DNA of 64,000 nt from UMGS1696 sp963643035 (GCA_963643035.1 CAVIKO010000006.1:14081-78080); one strand, 5' to 3'. Counted from the first letter of the stretch, positions 1 to 9,254 are shown. A program made the numbers and translations. The notes: generated by a model from the sequence alone, not told the origin.

Positions 1-278
1 CGGCGCGGGTGCGTTTCCCGGACGGCGATACAGTGCGCGAGCTGCCGGGGGTGTGCAATATTGGATCCCGCCCGACAGTAAACGACAATGCAGGCGACGT
101 GACGGTCGAGACGTACATCATCGGCTGCACGGCAGATCTCTACGGCGCACAGATCACAGTATCCCTCCACAGCTATCTCCGTGGCGAGATTCGTTTTCCG
201 AGTCTGGACGCGCTGTCCAAACAGATCGGACATGATGCGGAGGAGACGGTGCGGTATTTTGCAGGGGAGCGGAGATAA
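1..278 (+). CDS. ribF: RibF riboflavin kinase/FAD synthetase, C-terminal fragment
   Basis: The reading frame is open from the left edge, so the gene begins outside the window. The visible residues match the end of the riboflavin kinase domain: a G-V-C-N-I-G-S-R-P-T segment, then V-E-T-Y-I and the closing helix. RibF phosphorylates riboflavin to FMN and adenylates FMN to FAD; only the kinase end is seen here. The in-frame GTG at 9 is internal and not a real start. A weak hairpin (GGAGCG...CGCTCC, about 264-293) overlaps the stop codon and could be a terminator. Confidence 0.85.
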   Translation, partial: ARVRFPDGDTVRELPGVCNIGSRPTVNDNAGDVTVETYIIGCTADLYGAQITVSLHSYLRGEIRFPSLDALSKQIGHDAEETVRYFAGERR

Positions 279-372
279 CGCACGCTCCTGTTTGCCTTTA
301 TGAAACCGTTGATTTTCTCCGCGCAGCAGGCGCGTACTGCAAAAGGGTGTCTTTCCCGTATGAAGGAACTAC

Positions 373-1740
373 ATGAAAAAGAAAATTTACATATCCCACG
401 TCGGGGTATCGGCGATGGCGCTGCTTCTTGCGGCGGTGCTTCTGCTCCTTTCGCTGCCGATCTTTGCTGAGGACGCGGAGGAAGCGGAGGACGATGGCGC
501 GATGCCGGTGATCGATCACTGCATCGGCGCGTATCTGTATAATTTTGAAAATGACGAGATCCTGTACAGCTCCGGTGAGGACGAGCGGGTCTACCCCACG
601 TCTACGGTAAAGCTGATGACGGGTATTGTAGCAATAGAGGAATTGGGCGACGATCTGAAAAAGCAGGTGACAATCACCGCAGAGATGCTCTCGAAGGTGG
701 CGGGAAACAACGTCGGCCTGATGGCGGGCGAGAATGTGACCGTGGAGCAGCTTCTCTACGCGATGCTTGTGAATTCTGCGAACGACGCGGCGACGGTGCT
801 GGCGTATGCAACATGCGGCTCGGTAGATGCTTTTGTCGAGAAGATGAACGAAAAGGCGAATGCGCTCGGAGCCTACGACACGTACTACACGAATCCGACA
901 GGGATGCACAACGACGCGATGGTGACGACGGTGGCGGACACGGCGATTATTGCGAAATACGCATACAAGATGCCGCTTTTCATGGAGATTGTGTCCACGT
1001 CCAAGTATGTCATGGAAGCAACGAACATGAGCGATTACCGGAACATCTACAACCGGAACTGCCTCCTGTCGAAATATTACAATGTAAACTACCCCTACGC
1101 GCGGGCGACGGGTATGAACGCGGGCGCAACGACGCAGGGAGGATACGCGATCTGTGCGACGGCGGAGGAGTCGTCCACGGGGCTGTCGTATCTCGCGATC
1201 GTGATGGGTGCGGAAGAGGTGGATGAAGCGATTTACAGCTATGTGAATGCCATCAAGCTGTTTGAGTGGGCGTTCAATCACTTCGATTACATCGAGGTGC
1301 TCTCCTCCGACCGGATTGTCTGTGAGTTGCCGGTCAATCTGTCGTCCACGCTCGATTATGTGACGCTGGTGCCGTCGCAGGCGATTGAGGTATACCTGCC
1401 GACGACGGTGGATGTCGAGAGGGACATCCGATACAGTTACAATACGTATGCGGATGCCATGGACGCGCCGGTCACTGCCGGTGAGGAGGCGGGGACGATC
1501 ACGGTACTGATGGGGGACAGAATTCTCGGAAGCTGTACGTTGGTCACGACGTCCAGTGTGGTGCGAAGCGAATTTCTTTATTTCCTCGCCCGCGTCCGCC
1601 AATTTTCGCGGAGCCGCTTCTTCATCGCAACGGTGATCTCCGCGGTGGTGCTGTCGATCGGCTATGTGCTGTTGAAGGCGCACTGGCGGGAAAAGCACAT
1701 CCGCTCGCGGATGAATCATCGCAGCTACGACCATCGTTAG
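373..1740 (+). CDS. D-alanyl-D-alanine carboxypeptidase-like protein (S11) with altered KTG box
   Basis: This 455-residue protein has an N-terminal signal/anchor segment (about 11-32) and a C-terminal membrane helix (about 418-440), as in DacA/DacF-type penicillin-binding proteins that trim peptidoglycan stem peptides outside the membrane. The nucleophile motif S77-T-V-K80 and the S135-A-N137 motif are present. Where family members read A-T-G-I-K-T-G, this one reads A-T-G-M-N-A-G (residues 245-251), so the KTG box is N249-A-G251. Because the active serine is intact, penicillin binding is plausible but carboxypeptidase activity is uncertain. It follows ribF by 94 nt and precedes a PHP phosphatase. 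Confidence 0.85.
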   Translation: MKKKIYISHVGVSAMALLLAAVLLLLSLPIFAEDAEEAEDDGAMPVIDHCIGAYLYNFENDEILYSSGEDERVYPTSTVKLMTGIVAIEELGDDLKKQVTITAEMLSKVAGNNVGLMAGENVTVEQLLYAMLVNSANDAATVLAYATCGSVDAFVEKMNEKANALGAYDTYYTNPTGMHNDAMVTTVADTAIIAKYAYKMPLFMEIVSTSKYVMEATNMSDYRNIYNRNCLLSKYYNVNYPYARATGMNAGATTQGGYAICATAEESSTGLSYLAIVMGAEEVDEAIYSYVNAIKLFEWAFNHFDYIEVLSSDRIVCELPVNLSSTLDYVTLVPSQAIEVYLPTTVDVERDIRYSYNTYADAMDAPVTAGEEAGTITVLMGDRILGSCTLVTTSSVVRSEFLYFLARVRQFSRSRFFIATVISAVVLSIGYVLLKAHWREKHIRSRMNHRSYDHR

Positions 1741-1836
1741 CAAACGATCATCGTAATGAACGATTGCTGCTGAATCAACCATTGTTATGCATATCCCTAT
1801 GATTTTAGAATACAGAAAAGAGGCATCACGTCTACT

Positions 1837-2610
1837 ATGCTGACGGCAAATTATCACACGCACACCGTGCGCTGCAACCACGCATCGGGAACGGAACGCG
1901 AATACATTGAAAATGCACTTGCGGCGGGACTGACCACACTTGGCTTCTCGGATCACTGTCCGCAGATCTTTCCGGGCGACTACTACTCGAACTTCCGGAT
2001 GCGGCCGGAGCAGGTTGAGGATTACGTGACGACGCTATGCAAGCTGCGGGAGGAATATCGCGGGCGGATTGAAATCAAGATCGGCTACGAGGTGGAGTAC
2101 TACCCGGATCTGTTCACGGACTTTCTCGCATATGTTTCGCGGTATCCGTGTGACTACATTATCATGGGACAGCACTTCATCGAGAACGAAATGACGGGGA
2201 AGTATTCCGGGGACGGCACGTCTGACCCGGCGCATCTGCGCCAGTATGTGGATCAGGTCTGCGAAGGAATGCGGACGGGCAAATTCACGTATTTCGCGCA
2301 TCCGGATCTGGTGCCATTTCCCGGTTCGGACGAGATCTACCGCGCGGAATACAGCCGACTGATCCGCTGTGCCATGGAGGAGGGGGTGCCATTGGAAATC
2401 AACTGCTTGGGCATCCGCGATCATCGGTTCTATCCACAGCAGAAATTCTGGTCGCTCGCCGGGGAACTGGGAGCGTCCGTGGTGATCGGCTGTGATGCGC
2501 ACAGTCCTGACGTGGTCGCCGACCTTCCCTCCGTTGCCATCGCAGAGGAAATGATCCGGAAATACGGTCTGCACCGCGTGGAGCCGCAGCTGCGCTGCAT
2601 ATCCAAGTAA
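1837..2610 (+). CDS. PHP-domain histidinol-phosphatase family protein
   Basis: The 257-residue protein is a PHP metal-dependent phosphoesterase of the HisJ/HisK type. Metal ligands are recognisable in order: H7-T-H9 at the N-terminus, D39-H40, E85 in a G-Y-E-V-E segment, H113, H155 in F-A-H-P, and D220-A-H222. HisK removes phosphate from histidinol phosphate in histidine synthesis. No other his gene is nearby, so a different phosphorylated substrate is possible. The start at 1837 places the first H-T-H motif at the usual distance from the N-terminus. Confidence 0.82.
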   Translation: MLTANYHTHTVRCNHASGTEREYIENALAAGLTTLGFSDHCPQIFPGDYYSNFRMRPEQVEDYVTTLCKLREEYRGRIEIKIGYEVEYYPDLFTDFLAYVSRYPCDYIIMGQHFIENEMTGKYSGDGTSDPAHLRQYVDQVCEGMRTGKFTYFAHPDLVPFPGSDEIYRAEYSRLIRCAMEEGVPLEINCLGIRDHRFYPQQKFWSLAGELGASVVIGCDAHSPDVVADLPSVAIAEEMIRKYGLHRVEPQLRCISK

Positions 2611-2660
2611 AGGAGACGCGGGGAGAACGCGGCTGCTTTCAGTCTTGGAAAGAGCTTTTA

Positions 2661-2735
2661 TAAAAGGATAGATAGTATACATTTTTTAAAAGGGGTCTGG
2701 GGGAATCTTTTTCCAAAAAAGGTTCCCCCAGTATC
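2661..2735 (+). repeat. Intergenic hairpin repeat, copy 1
   Basis: A TATAAAAG-like box at 2661 and a T/A-rich linker lead into a long hairpin at 2697-2731 (CTGGGGGAA paired with TTCCCCCAG, extended by T/A pairs). It ends about 30 nt before the MATE transporter start. The architecture matches the copies at 4190, 18037 and 24769. Confidence 0.7.
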
Positions 2736-2763
2736 CACCATCTCCATTGCGAGGAACCATTTT

Positions 2764-4170
2764 ATGGAAAAAACGAAATCTATGAAGCAAAACGCGACGC
2801 TGGATCTGACGCGTGGATCGATTTTTCCGCTCATCATGCGGTTCTGCATACCGATCCTGCTCGGCAATCTGATGCAGCAGTTCTACAACATGGTAGATGC
2901 GGCGGTGGTGGGGAAATATGTCGGGACGAACGCGCTGGCGGCGGTCGGTGCGACGGGTTCGATTACGTTCCTGATCATCGGATTTGTGAACGGCTTATGC
3001 TCCGGCTTCTGCATTCCCCTGTCGCGGGCGTTTGGAGGGAACGACTGGAAGCTGCTCCGCCGTTGTCTGACGAACATCCTCTATCTGTCTGTCTTTTTTA
3101 CGGCGGTACTGACAGTCGGGACGAATCTCGGACTTCGATGGCTGCTGACGGTGATGAACACGCCGTCTGACATATTTGCGGATTCGCTGATCTATCTGCG
3201 CCTGCTGTTCTGTGGGATTGCGGCGACGGTATTCTACAATCTGACGGCGGGAATCATCCGCTCTCTGGGGAACAGCCGCACGCCTCTGATCGTACTGATG
3301 GCGGCGTCTGTGATGAATGTCATACTTGATCTGGTGTTTGTAATCTTGCTTCACCTCGATGTGATGGGAGTAGGGATCGCGACGGTGATTTCGCAGGTGT
3401 TTTCGGGAATCGCGTGTTTTGTCTACATACTAAAGACATACCCGGAACTGCGGATACAGGCGGACGAATGGGCATGGGACGGGAAGATCATCGTGCGGCT
3501 CCTGCTCTCCGGCTTGCCAATGGCACTGCAGTATTCGATCACGGCGATCGGCTCGGTACTGGTGCAGGTGGCGATCAACGATCTCGGCTCGCTGTATGTG
3601 GCGTCTGTTACGGCGGCGGTGAAGGTACACAGCTTTGCGATTCTGCCGATGGATACGCTGGGCGCAACGATGGCGGTCTGGGCAGGGCAGAACCTGGGTG
3701 CGGGCGACACGGATCGGATCAAGGCGGGCATCCATTGCGGTATAAAGATCGCGGCGGTCTACGCGGTATTCATGGGCGCGGCGATGTTCTTCTTTGGAGA
3801 GTATGTGACGCTGGTATTTCTGGATCGCGGAGATCCGAATCTATCTGTTCTGATGGCGAACGCGCGAACGTATCTGCGGATCGACGCCTTCTTCTACTTC
3901 TTCCTCGGCGTTCTGAGTGTCTACCGCTTCTCCCTTCAGGGGCTGGAGCATGGGATTATCGCGATGTTTGCGGGACTGTTTGAGATGGCGGCGCGCAGCA
4001 TCGTAGCGGTGGTATTCGCGGCAAAATACGGCTTTACAGCGATCTGTTTTGCGAATCCTGCCGCCTGGGTAGCCGCCTGCATTCTCCTGATTCCCGCCTA
4101 CCTCTACATCATGCCCAAGGTTGTACGCTCTGTCCGGGCAAGGAAGAACGCGGAAAGCGCGGCTTCCTGA
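2764..4170 (+). CDS. MATE family multidrug/sodium antiporter
   Basis: A 468-residue membrane protein with about twelve hydrophobic helices. The N-terminus (T-R-G-S-I then a helix ending N-L-M-Q-Q-F-Y-N-M-V-D) is the hallmark of NorM/DinF-type MATE exporters, which move drugs or metabolites out using Na+ or H+. Length is normal. The start follows a GAGGA sequence at about 2750. Hairpin repeats lie directly before and after the gene. The substrate cannot be told from sequence. Confidence 0.9.
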   Translation: MEKTKSMKQNATLDLTRGSIFPLIMRFCIPILLGNLMQQFYNMVDAAVVGKYVGTNALAAVGATGSITFLIIGFVNGLCSGFCIPLSRAFGGNDWKLLRRCLTNILYLSVFFTAVLTVGTNLGLRWLLTVMNTPSDIFADSLIYLRLLFCGIAATVFYNLTAGIIRSLGNSRTPLIVLMAASVMNVILDLVFVILLHLDVMGVGIATVISQVFSGIACFVYILKTYPELRIQADEWAWDGKIIVRLLLSGLPMALQYSITAIGSVLVQVAINDLGSLYVASVTAAVKVHSFAILPMDTLGATMAVWAGQNLGAGDTDRIKAGIHCGIKIAAVYAVFMGAAMFFFGEYVTLVFLDRGDPNLSVLMANARTYLRIDAFFYFFLGVLSVYRFSLQGLEHGIIAMFAGLFEMAARSIVAVVFAAKYGFTAICFANPAAWVAACILLIPAYLYIMPKVVRSVRARKNAESAAS

Positions 4171-4189
4171 ATCCATGAATCCTTATCGA

Positions 4190-4248
4190 ATAAAGCTTTT
4201 TGAAAGGGGGCCTAGGGAAATCTTTTTTGAGAAAAAGATTTCCCCGGG
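4190..4248 (+). repeat. Intergenic hairpin repeat, copy 2
   Basis: An AATAAAGCTTTTTGAAAGG box is followed by a hairpin at 4211-4247 whose core is a perfect 13-bp stem, GGGAAATCTTTTT with AAAAAGATTTCCC. It ends 16 nt before the next start codon. Confidence 0.75.
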
Positions 4249-4263
4249 TATCTATAAAACACT

Positions 4264-5136
4264 ATGCATTACGAATCAGAACACCTGCCGTCGGAGCTGT
4301 TGGCGGCGCGGAAGCAGACGGGGTGCTGTTTCCGGCTGACGCTTACGAGCAAACAGGTGCTGCCGAACGAATTTCGAAATTTCTCCATGTTCAATCCGGA
4401 GAACATACTGGGCGGCTACGATGAACGGTTTGACGAGCCTGCCGGGGTACTGGATACCATGCCGCCGGATCCGTCCCCGTTTGTTGATGACGGCGGTGGG
4501 GATGCGATTGTCGATGTGCTGCAGCGCGTATTGGATGAGGTGGCGACAGTGGACAGAGAGGATCCGGCGTTTGAGGACAAGATGCACGAGCTGTATCCGA
4601 TGCTGGCGAAGGCGATGTTCTCCGGCGGTGACGAGTACACACATCGTATGTCCATGACGACAGAGGCGTTTCTGATCCCGCATGGAGACGGGTGGGAGCT
4701 GACCTACGCGGAACCGGAGGAAAACGAGATGGGAGAAACGACGACGCGGATCTGGCTTCCGGGACTGGATTCCGATGCGCTGACCAACGAAGGGTACGAT
4801 GTCACGGATGGCGAAGAGGTGCTGCCTGGGGAAGTGCGGGAGAAATGTGCACACGCGGGCAAGACGATCCGGATACAGCGCAAGGGCGAGATGGAAAATA
4901 TGCTCGTGATGACAGAGGGAAAACGGATCGTGACGGCGTACCACATCGCCAAGTGGGTCGAGCGCGCCATCGATCTGTGCGTATACGCGAGACGGCTGGA
5001 CTGGAAGCTTGATCCGGAACGCGGCGGAACGATTTTCATGGATTACATTGTAGAAATGCGCGGGATGGATCAGCAGAGATCCGTAATACGGCTTGATCTG
5101 CGGTCTTTCGCAAAATCGGAGGGGACAGGCAAATGA
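4264..5136 (+). CDS. DUF1934 (YwiB-like) beta-barrel domain protein
   Basis: This 290-residue protein has a C-terminal half (about 128-285) that resembles DUF1934/YwiB calycin-like barrels: a T-E-A-F...W-E-L-T-Y-A-E-P-E...G-E-T-T-T start, a K-T-I-R-I-Q-R-K-G-E strand and a closing I-F-M-D-Y strand. The first 125 residues, acidic and helical near 80-120, are an extension I do not recognise; typical YwiB proteins are about half this length. No ribosome binding site is visible before the ATG; the hairpin of repeat copy 2 occupies that place. The stop overlaps the next start (ATGA), so the two genes are co-transcribed. Confidence 0.62.
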   Translation: MHYESEHLPSELLAARKQTGCCFRLTLTSKQVLPNEFRNFSMFNPENILGGYDERFDEPAGVLDTMPPDPSPFVDDGGGDAIVDVLQRVLDEVATVDREDPAFEDKMHELYPMLAKAMFSGGDEYTHRMSMTTEAFLIPHGDGWELTYAEPEENEMGETTTRIWLPGLDSDALTNEGYDVTDGEEVLPGEVREKCAHAGKTIRIQRKGEMENMLVMTEGKRIVTAYHIAKWVERAIDLCVYARRLDWKLDPERGGTIFMDYIVEMRGMDQQRSVIRLDLRSFAKSEGTGK

Positions 5137-5714
5137 AAGCGGATTGGAAGCCGGGAACGCTCCTCGCGCCGGTGCCGGTGGTGATGGTGTCAATGGCAGA
5201 CGCGGCGGGGAAAGCAAATATTCTCACCGTGGCGTGGACGGGTATCGTCTCATCGGATCCCGTAAAAGTATACATATCGGTGCGTCCGGAACGATATTCC
5301 TATCATATATTGAAAGAGACAGGAGAATTCGTCATCAACGCTGTGAACGCAAAACTGGCGCGCGCGTGCGATTACTGCGGGATGGTCACGGGCAAAAAGG
5401 TCGATAAATTTGCCAAGTGCAGTCTCACAAAGGAACCGTCGAAGGTGGTGCGCTGTCCGCGGATCGGGGAAAGTCCGCTGTCCCTCGAATGCCGGGTGAC
5501 GGACGTGCAGGATCACGGTGTACACCACATGTTTTTGGCGGAAGTCGTAAACGTGGCGGTGGACGATCGCTGCATGGACGAAAACGGATTTTTGGACCTC
5601 ACCCGCGCCGGCCTGGTCTGCTACGCGCACGGACAGTACATGGCAGTCGGAGACGCGATCGGGAAATTTGGGTTCTCGATGAAAAAGGACGAGGTAAGAA
5701 GCAAAAAGAAATAA
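5133..5714 (+). CDS. Flavin reductase-like FMN-binding split-barrel protein
   Basis: The 193-residue protein belongs to the flavin reductase-like family that binds FMN on a split beta-barrel. The N-terminal L-A-P-V-P-V-V-M-V-S segment, the T-V-A-W-T-G core and the S-V-R-P-E-R-Y-S motif fit the family. The start is coupled to the preceding gene by a 4-nt overlap. Such stand-alone proteins reduce flavin or bind it as an electron carrier; the partner is unknown. Confidence 0.85.
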   Translation: MKADWKPGTLLAPVPVVMVSMADAAGKANILTVAWTGIVSSDPVKVYISVRPERYSYHILKETGEFVINAVNAKLARACDYCGMVTGKKVDKFAKCSLTKEPSKVVRCPRIGESPLSLECRVTDVQDHGVHHMFLAEVVNVAVDDRCMDENGFLDLTRAGLVCYAHGQYMAVGDAIGKFGFSMKKDEVRSKKK

Positions 5715-5718
5715 AACA

Positions 5719-5762
5719 ACAGGCGACAGCCCGATTTCACTCGGTATATCGCCTGTTTTTTC
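5719..5762. terminator. Bidirectional intrinsic terminator
   Basis: ACAGGCGA pairs with TCGCCTGT, with an inner CCGA/TCGG stem and a T-run on the plus side. An A-rich tract on the left serves the minus strand. It lies between the convergent flavin reductase and ABC-F genes. Confidence 0.85.
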
Positions 5763-7728
5763 ATTTCTCTTCTTCCGCGTTTGCCGCCAGAAACCGGTTC
5801 AGCGATTCCTCCTCTTCGTACAGCTGCATGAGCCGGTCCTCCGCGGTCGTTTTTCGATCGGACAGCTCCGCGGCCTTGTGGTAATCCGTCGCGGCTTCCC
5901 CAAACAGCGCGTCGTCGATGTCGCAGATCTCCGTCTCCAGTCCGGCGATCTCCTTTTTGATCGTTACCGCGCGCCGCTGTGCCTGCCGGAGTTTCGCTGT
6001 CTCCTGCTTCCTGCGAAGGTATTCCTCCTTCTGCGTCAACGCCTCGTCCGCTTTTTCTGCCCGCGCCGCGTCACTTTCCTCGCCCGGTTTGCCGCCCTGC
6101 GCGATGTATTCGTCATATGTGCCGTGGAAATCGCGAGACTGCCCCGGACCTGCCGCCAGATCGATGAACCGGGTTGCCAGCTTCCGCGTAAAATACCGGT
6201 CGTGCGATACGGCGAGGATCGTACCCTCAAACTGCATCAGCGCGTCTTCTAATGCCTCACGGGATCCGATGTCGAGGTGGTTCGTAGGCTCGTCCAGAAT
6301 AAGAACGTTCATTTTCGACAGGATAAGCTTCGCCAGCGTCAGTCTTGCCCGTTCTCCGCCGGAGAGAATGCGCACCTCTTTCTCAATATCCTCGCCGACA
6401 AAGCGGAACAGGGCAAGGGTGTTGCGGATCTCCGTCTGTGTCAGATGCGGATACGCATTCCACAGCTCGTCGATCACGGTGTTTTCCTCGTTGAGATTCT
6501 GGTTTTCCTGATCGTAGTAGCCGATGGTCACATTGTAGCCGAATTCGATCTCCCCCGCCAGCGGCTCCAGCTGACCGAGCAGGAGCTTGATGAGCGTCGA
6601 TTTGCCACAGCCGTTCGGCCCTGCGAAAAAGACGCGGTCGTGTTTCTTGATGAGAAACGACAGATCCCGGAAGAGGATGTTCGTACCAAAGCCCATCGTC
6701 AGTCCCTTGACGGAGAGAACATCGTTGCCGCTTTCCCCGGAGTTTTGCAGGGTGAAATGGATGTTCTTCGGCAGGTTCGCCGGACGCTCCACCTTTTCCA
6801 TCCGGGCGAGCGCCTTTTCCCGGCTCTCTGCTGCGATGATGTTCCGCTCCCGATTCCACGCGCGCTGCTGCGCAATGTACGCCTCCTGCCGTGCGATCTC
6901 CTTCTGCTGATCCTCGTACCGCTTCATCTGCTCCCGCCGCCACTTTTCCTTTTCCGCGACGTACTGTGTATAGCTGCATTTGTACAGCCGTGCATGGGTG
7001 TTCTCGACTTCCAGGGTCTTGTTTGTCACCCGGTCGAGGAAATAGCGGTCATGACTGACCACCAGAAACGTCTTTTTGTACGACGACAGATGCTCCTCCA
7101 GCCACGTCATCGTGTCTGTGTCGAGATGGTTTGTCGGCTCGTCGAGAAGGAGTATGTCCGGCTCTCTGGATAAAAGGCGCGCCAGTGCCAATCGGGTACG
7201 CTGTCCGCCGCTCAGGGATGACACCGGGAGACGGTGGTATTCCTCCCCGAAGCCGAGCTTGGATAAAAGACTCTGGCACCGCGATTTGTAGTATAGCCCA
7301 CCGTCCGCGATAAATCGGTTGTTCATGGATGTGAATTCCCTCGTCCACTGCGCCATTTCCGCTTCTGTGCCGCCGGATTCAAGGTTTGCCTGCAATTCCG
7401 CAAGCCGCTTCTCCATCCGGCACAGCTCCGGAAAAATCGCGTACATCTGTCCGAGAACCGTTTCATCCTGGGGGGTGCCGTCGATGGAGAGAATCCGGAA
7501 CGCGTCGTCCTGATGGAGCATTCCCACCGTCTTGCTCTTCCCGATTGTCACCGTCCCCTCGTCCGCCGGATATTCGCCCACGAGCAGCTTGAACAGCGTG
7601 GATTTTCCGCTGCCGTTCACGCCGACAATGCCGAGGTGATCCCCCTCCTCCAGGGAAAACGTGATATTATCCAAAATTGTGCGGGTTCCGATTCGATACG
7701 AAAGCCCGCTTGCGCTGAGTGCAATCAT
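5761..7728 (-). CDS. ABC-F family ATP-binding protein
   Basis: A 655-residue soluble protein with two ABC domains and no membrane segment. Walker A motifs are at 36-44 and 370-378, LSGGQ at 172-176 and LSGGE at 455-459, and Walker B L-L-L-D-E and L-I-L-D-E at 193-197 and 476-480. The charged 245-315 linker is the P-site interaction region of ABC-F ribosome-acting ATPases (EttA, Uup, antibiotic-resistance types). A C-terminal charged coiled coil (about 570-655) is of Uup/YfmR type. Whether it is housekeeping or protective cannot be decided. Confidence 0.93.
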   Translation of the reverse strand: MIALSASGLSYRIGTRTILDNITFSLEEGDHLGIVGVNGSGKSTLFKLLVGEYPADEGTVTIGKSKTVGMLHQDDAFRILSIDGTPQDETVLGQMYAIFPELCRMEKRLAELQANLESGGTEAEMAQWTREFTSMNNRFIADGGLYYKSRCQSLLSKLGFGEEYHRLPVSSLSGGQRTRLALARLLSREPDILLLDEPTNHLDTDTMTWLEEHLSSYKKTFLVVSHDRYFLDRVTNKTLEVENTHARLYKCSYTQYVAEKEKWRREQMKRYEDQQKEIARQEAYIAQQRAWNRERNIIAAESREKALARMEKVERPANLPKNIHFTLQNSGESGNDVLSVKGLTMGFGTNILFRDLSFLIKKHDRVFFAGPNGCGKSTLIKLLLGQLEPLAGEIEFGYNVTIGYYDQENQNLNEENTVIDELWNAYPHLTQTEIRNTLALFRFVGEDIEKEVRILSGGERARLTLAKLILSKMNVLILDEPTNHLDIGSREALEDALMQFEGTILAVSHDRYFTRKLATRFIDLAAGPGQSRDFHGTYDEYIAQGGKPGEESDAARAEKADEALTQKEEYLRRKQETAKLRQAQRRAVTIKKEIAGLETEICDIDDALFGEAATDYHKAAELSDRKTTAEDRLMQLYEEEESLNRFLAANAEEEK

Positions 7729-7746
7729 AAATAGATAGAGAAATAT

Positions 7747-7784
7747 GCCGGGAAAACTCGCATTTCCGATGGAGTTTTCCCGGC
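7747..7784 (-). terminator. Hairpin between the TPM and ABC-F genes
   Basis: A perfect 13-bp inverted repeat (GCCGGGAAAACTC with GAGTTTTCCCGGC) lies just after the TPM stop on the minus strand and 19 nt before the ABC-F start. The tail is only moderately T-rich, so it may terminate or attenuate transcription into the ABC-F gene, which has no obvious ribosome binding site. Confidence 0.6.
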
Positions 7785-7815
7785 ACTCCTTTCCGTGATA
7801 TTCGCCGGAGAACCG

Positions 7816-9006
7816 TCATTGATAGGGGTCGTAACTCTGATTCGGGTTCCGCCGTCCTCCGTTTTGCCGGTTCCCTCCGTTTGTGCGCGACTGTCCCTGT
7901 GGCTGGGAATGTGCATACGGATCGCCGTACTGTCTGCCACTGCCGTATTCCTGCCCGCCGCGATAGGAATTTTGCCCGCGATATTGCCCGTTTTGGCTCG
8001 GATAGGCATTCCCGGTTTCGGGGTATTGTCTGTTTTGCTGCGGATAGTTATTCTCGCGATACTGCCCGTTCTGTTGCTTGCCGGCTGTGTTGGGATTCCG
8101 TCTCGGTCTGCTGTATTCGTCATAACCGCTGCTATAGCCAGTATTATAACCGTTGTCATAGCCGTCGTATTGCTGCGGTCTGTGCTGTCCCCGATTCTGG
8201 TGTTCATTTCCGGGGCGCGGTCCGTACAGACGCTCATCGTAGTTGTTTCCAACCGCGTAATGCGGCGCATCGTGCCGACGCAGTATGTACGTCCGGAAGA
8301 TCTGCATCGCCGTGTCGTTGAACAGAGCAGCGACAAACAACCCACCGACTGCTACCGCCGCGATGAGAATGATCCACAGAATCACCTTAAAGAAGATTCC
8401 GATCCCGCGCACAAATCCGCTTGTCTTCTCACCGGTGACGGGATTGCCGTCCGCGTCCGTTTCCGCTGTCGTCTCCGCAGTGTTCTCCGCATCGCCGCCG
8501 ACTGTCGTGCCTGTTACAGGAAGATTCGCCGTCATGAATTCGTCCAGCTTCAGAATCGTTTTCATTACGCCGCGATCCGTGTTTCCTGTATCGAAATCTT
8601 CCTCCAGATAATTTGAGAAGATGTCCTTCAATACCTCGGTCGTCACAATGTCGTCGATGTCAACGCTCTGTACGCCGAAATAATTTTTGTTCCCACGGTC
8701 GATCACAAGCAGTACGCCGTCGCTCATGTTCCAGTCCGAAAATACGTTGCGTGCATAGGACGCAATGTCCTCATCCCCTGTGGAATCCACAATGCAGACG
8801 GCGATGCGCGCCCCGCGCGTCGCGTAGAGCGTTTTGTTCGCTTCCACTAAGGCGTCCTTTGTCGTTGTGGACAGCACGCCGCTTTCGTCCGATACGTAGT
8901 CCACCGGCTGCGGATACGCCGCGAGAATCGGGAAAGCCAAAAAGATTGTCAAAAGCAGCGCGAGGATGGAAATCCCCAGACACCGCTTCGTTGCAGTTTG
9001 TACCAT
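7816..9006 (-). CDS. TPM-domain membrane-anchored protein with Q/N/G/Y-rich tail
   Basis: This 396-residue protein has a signal peptide (about 1-30), a TPM domain (about 33-165, starting Y-V-S-D-E-S-G-V-L-S), a Thr/Glu-rich linker, one membrane helix (203-229) and a long tail (about 245-396) made of Gln, Asn, Gly, Tyr, Arg and Ser, with short recurring N-G-Q-Y-R units. TPM proteins (YgcG family) are exported or membrane-anchored and some act as phosphatases or in photosystem repair; the role in Firmicutes is unclear. The start has an AGGAGGAT site at about 9009-9017. It follows telA on the same strand. Confidence 0.82.
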   Translation of the reverse strand: MVQTATKRCLGISILALLLTIFLAFPILAAYPQPVDYVSDESGVLSTTTKDALVEANKTLYATRGARIAVCIVDSTGDEDIASYARNVFSDWNMSDGVLLVIDRGNKNYFGVQSVDIDDIVTTEVLKDIFSNYLEEDFDTGNTDRGVMKTILKLDEFMTANLPVTGTTVGGDAENTAETTAETDADGNPVTGEKTSGFVRGIGIFFKVILWIILIAAVAVGGLFVAALFNDTAMQIFRTYILRRHDAPHYAVGNNYDERLYGPRPGNEHQNRGQHRPQQYDGYDNGYNTGYSSGYDEYSRPRRNPNTAGKQQNGQYRENNYPQQNRQYPETGNAYPSQNGQYRGQNSYRGGQEYGSGRQYGDPYAHSQPQGQSRTNGGNRQNGGRRNPNQSYDPYQ

Positions 9007-9144
9007 TGTATATCCTCCTTCACCGCATGCCGCGTGTGTGAGACTCTTTTGAAAATGGGGGAAGTGCAGAAGTTTTGGTTAAGTCATGCAAAAATCCCAA
9101 ACCCGGAACGAAAGGCGAGTACCAAAGGGTATCCTGCACTATTG

Positions 9145-9250
9145 GTGAGCACACGGACTTGCACAAACTATATCCAAGCCCCTTTTTCATAAAAGTTTTG
9201 TTGGAGCTGGAACGAACAAGTTCGTTCTCAAAAGCGACCGTTTCCCGCGT
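9145..9250 (+). repeat. Intergenic repeat, copy 3
   Basis: It contains a GGACTTG...CAAGCC weak stem, the box CATAAAAGTTTT, then GGAGCTGGAACGAAC with the palindrome GAACGAAC-aa-GTTCGTTC (9210-9227) and AAAAGCGACCG. The segment from GGAGCTGG onward is almost identical to the copy at 39585-39650, 30 kb away. Confidence 0.8.
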
Positions 9251-9254
9251 CCCT

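Noticed and set aside
298..1956. A 552-residue reverse frame across the carboxypeptidase
   Set aside because: It is an antisense shadow of the D-Ala carboxypeptidase: Arg/His-rich, no family features, no start signal.
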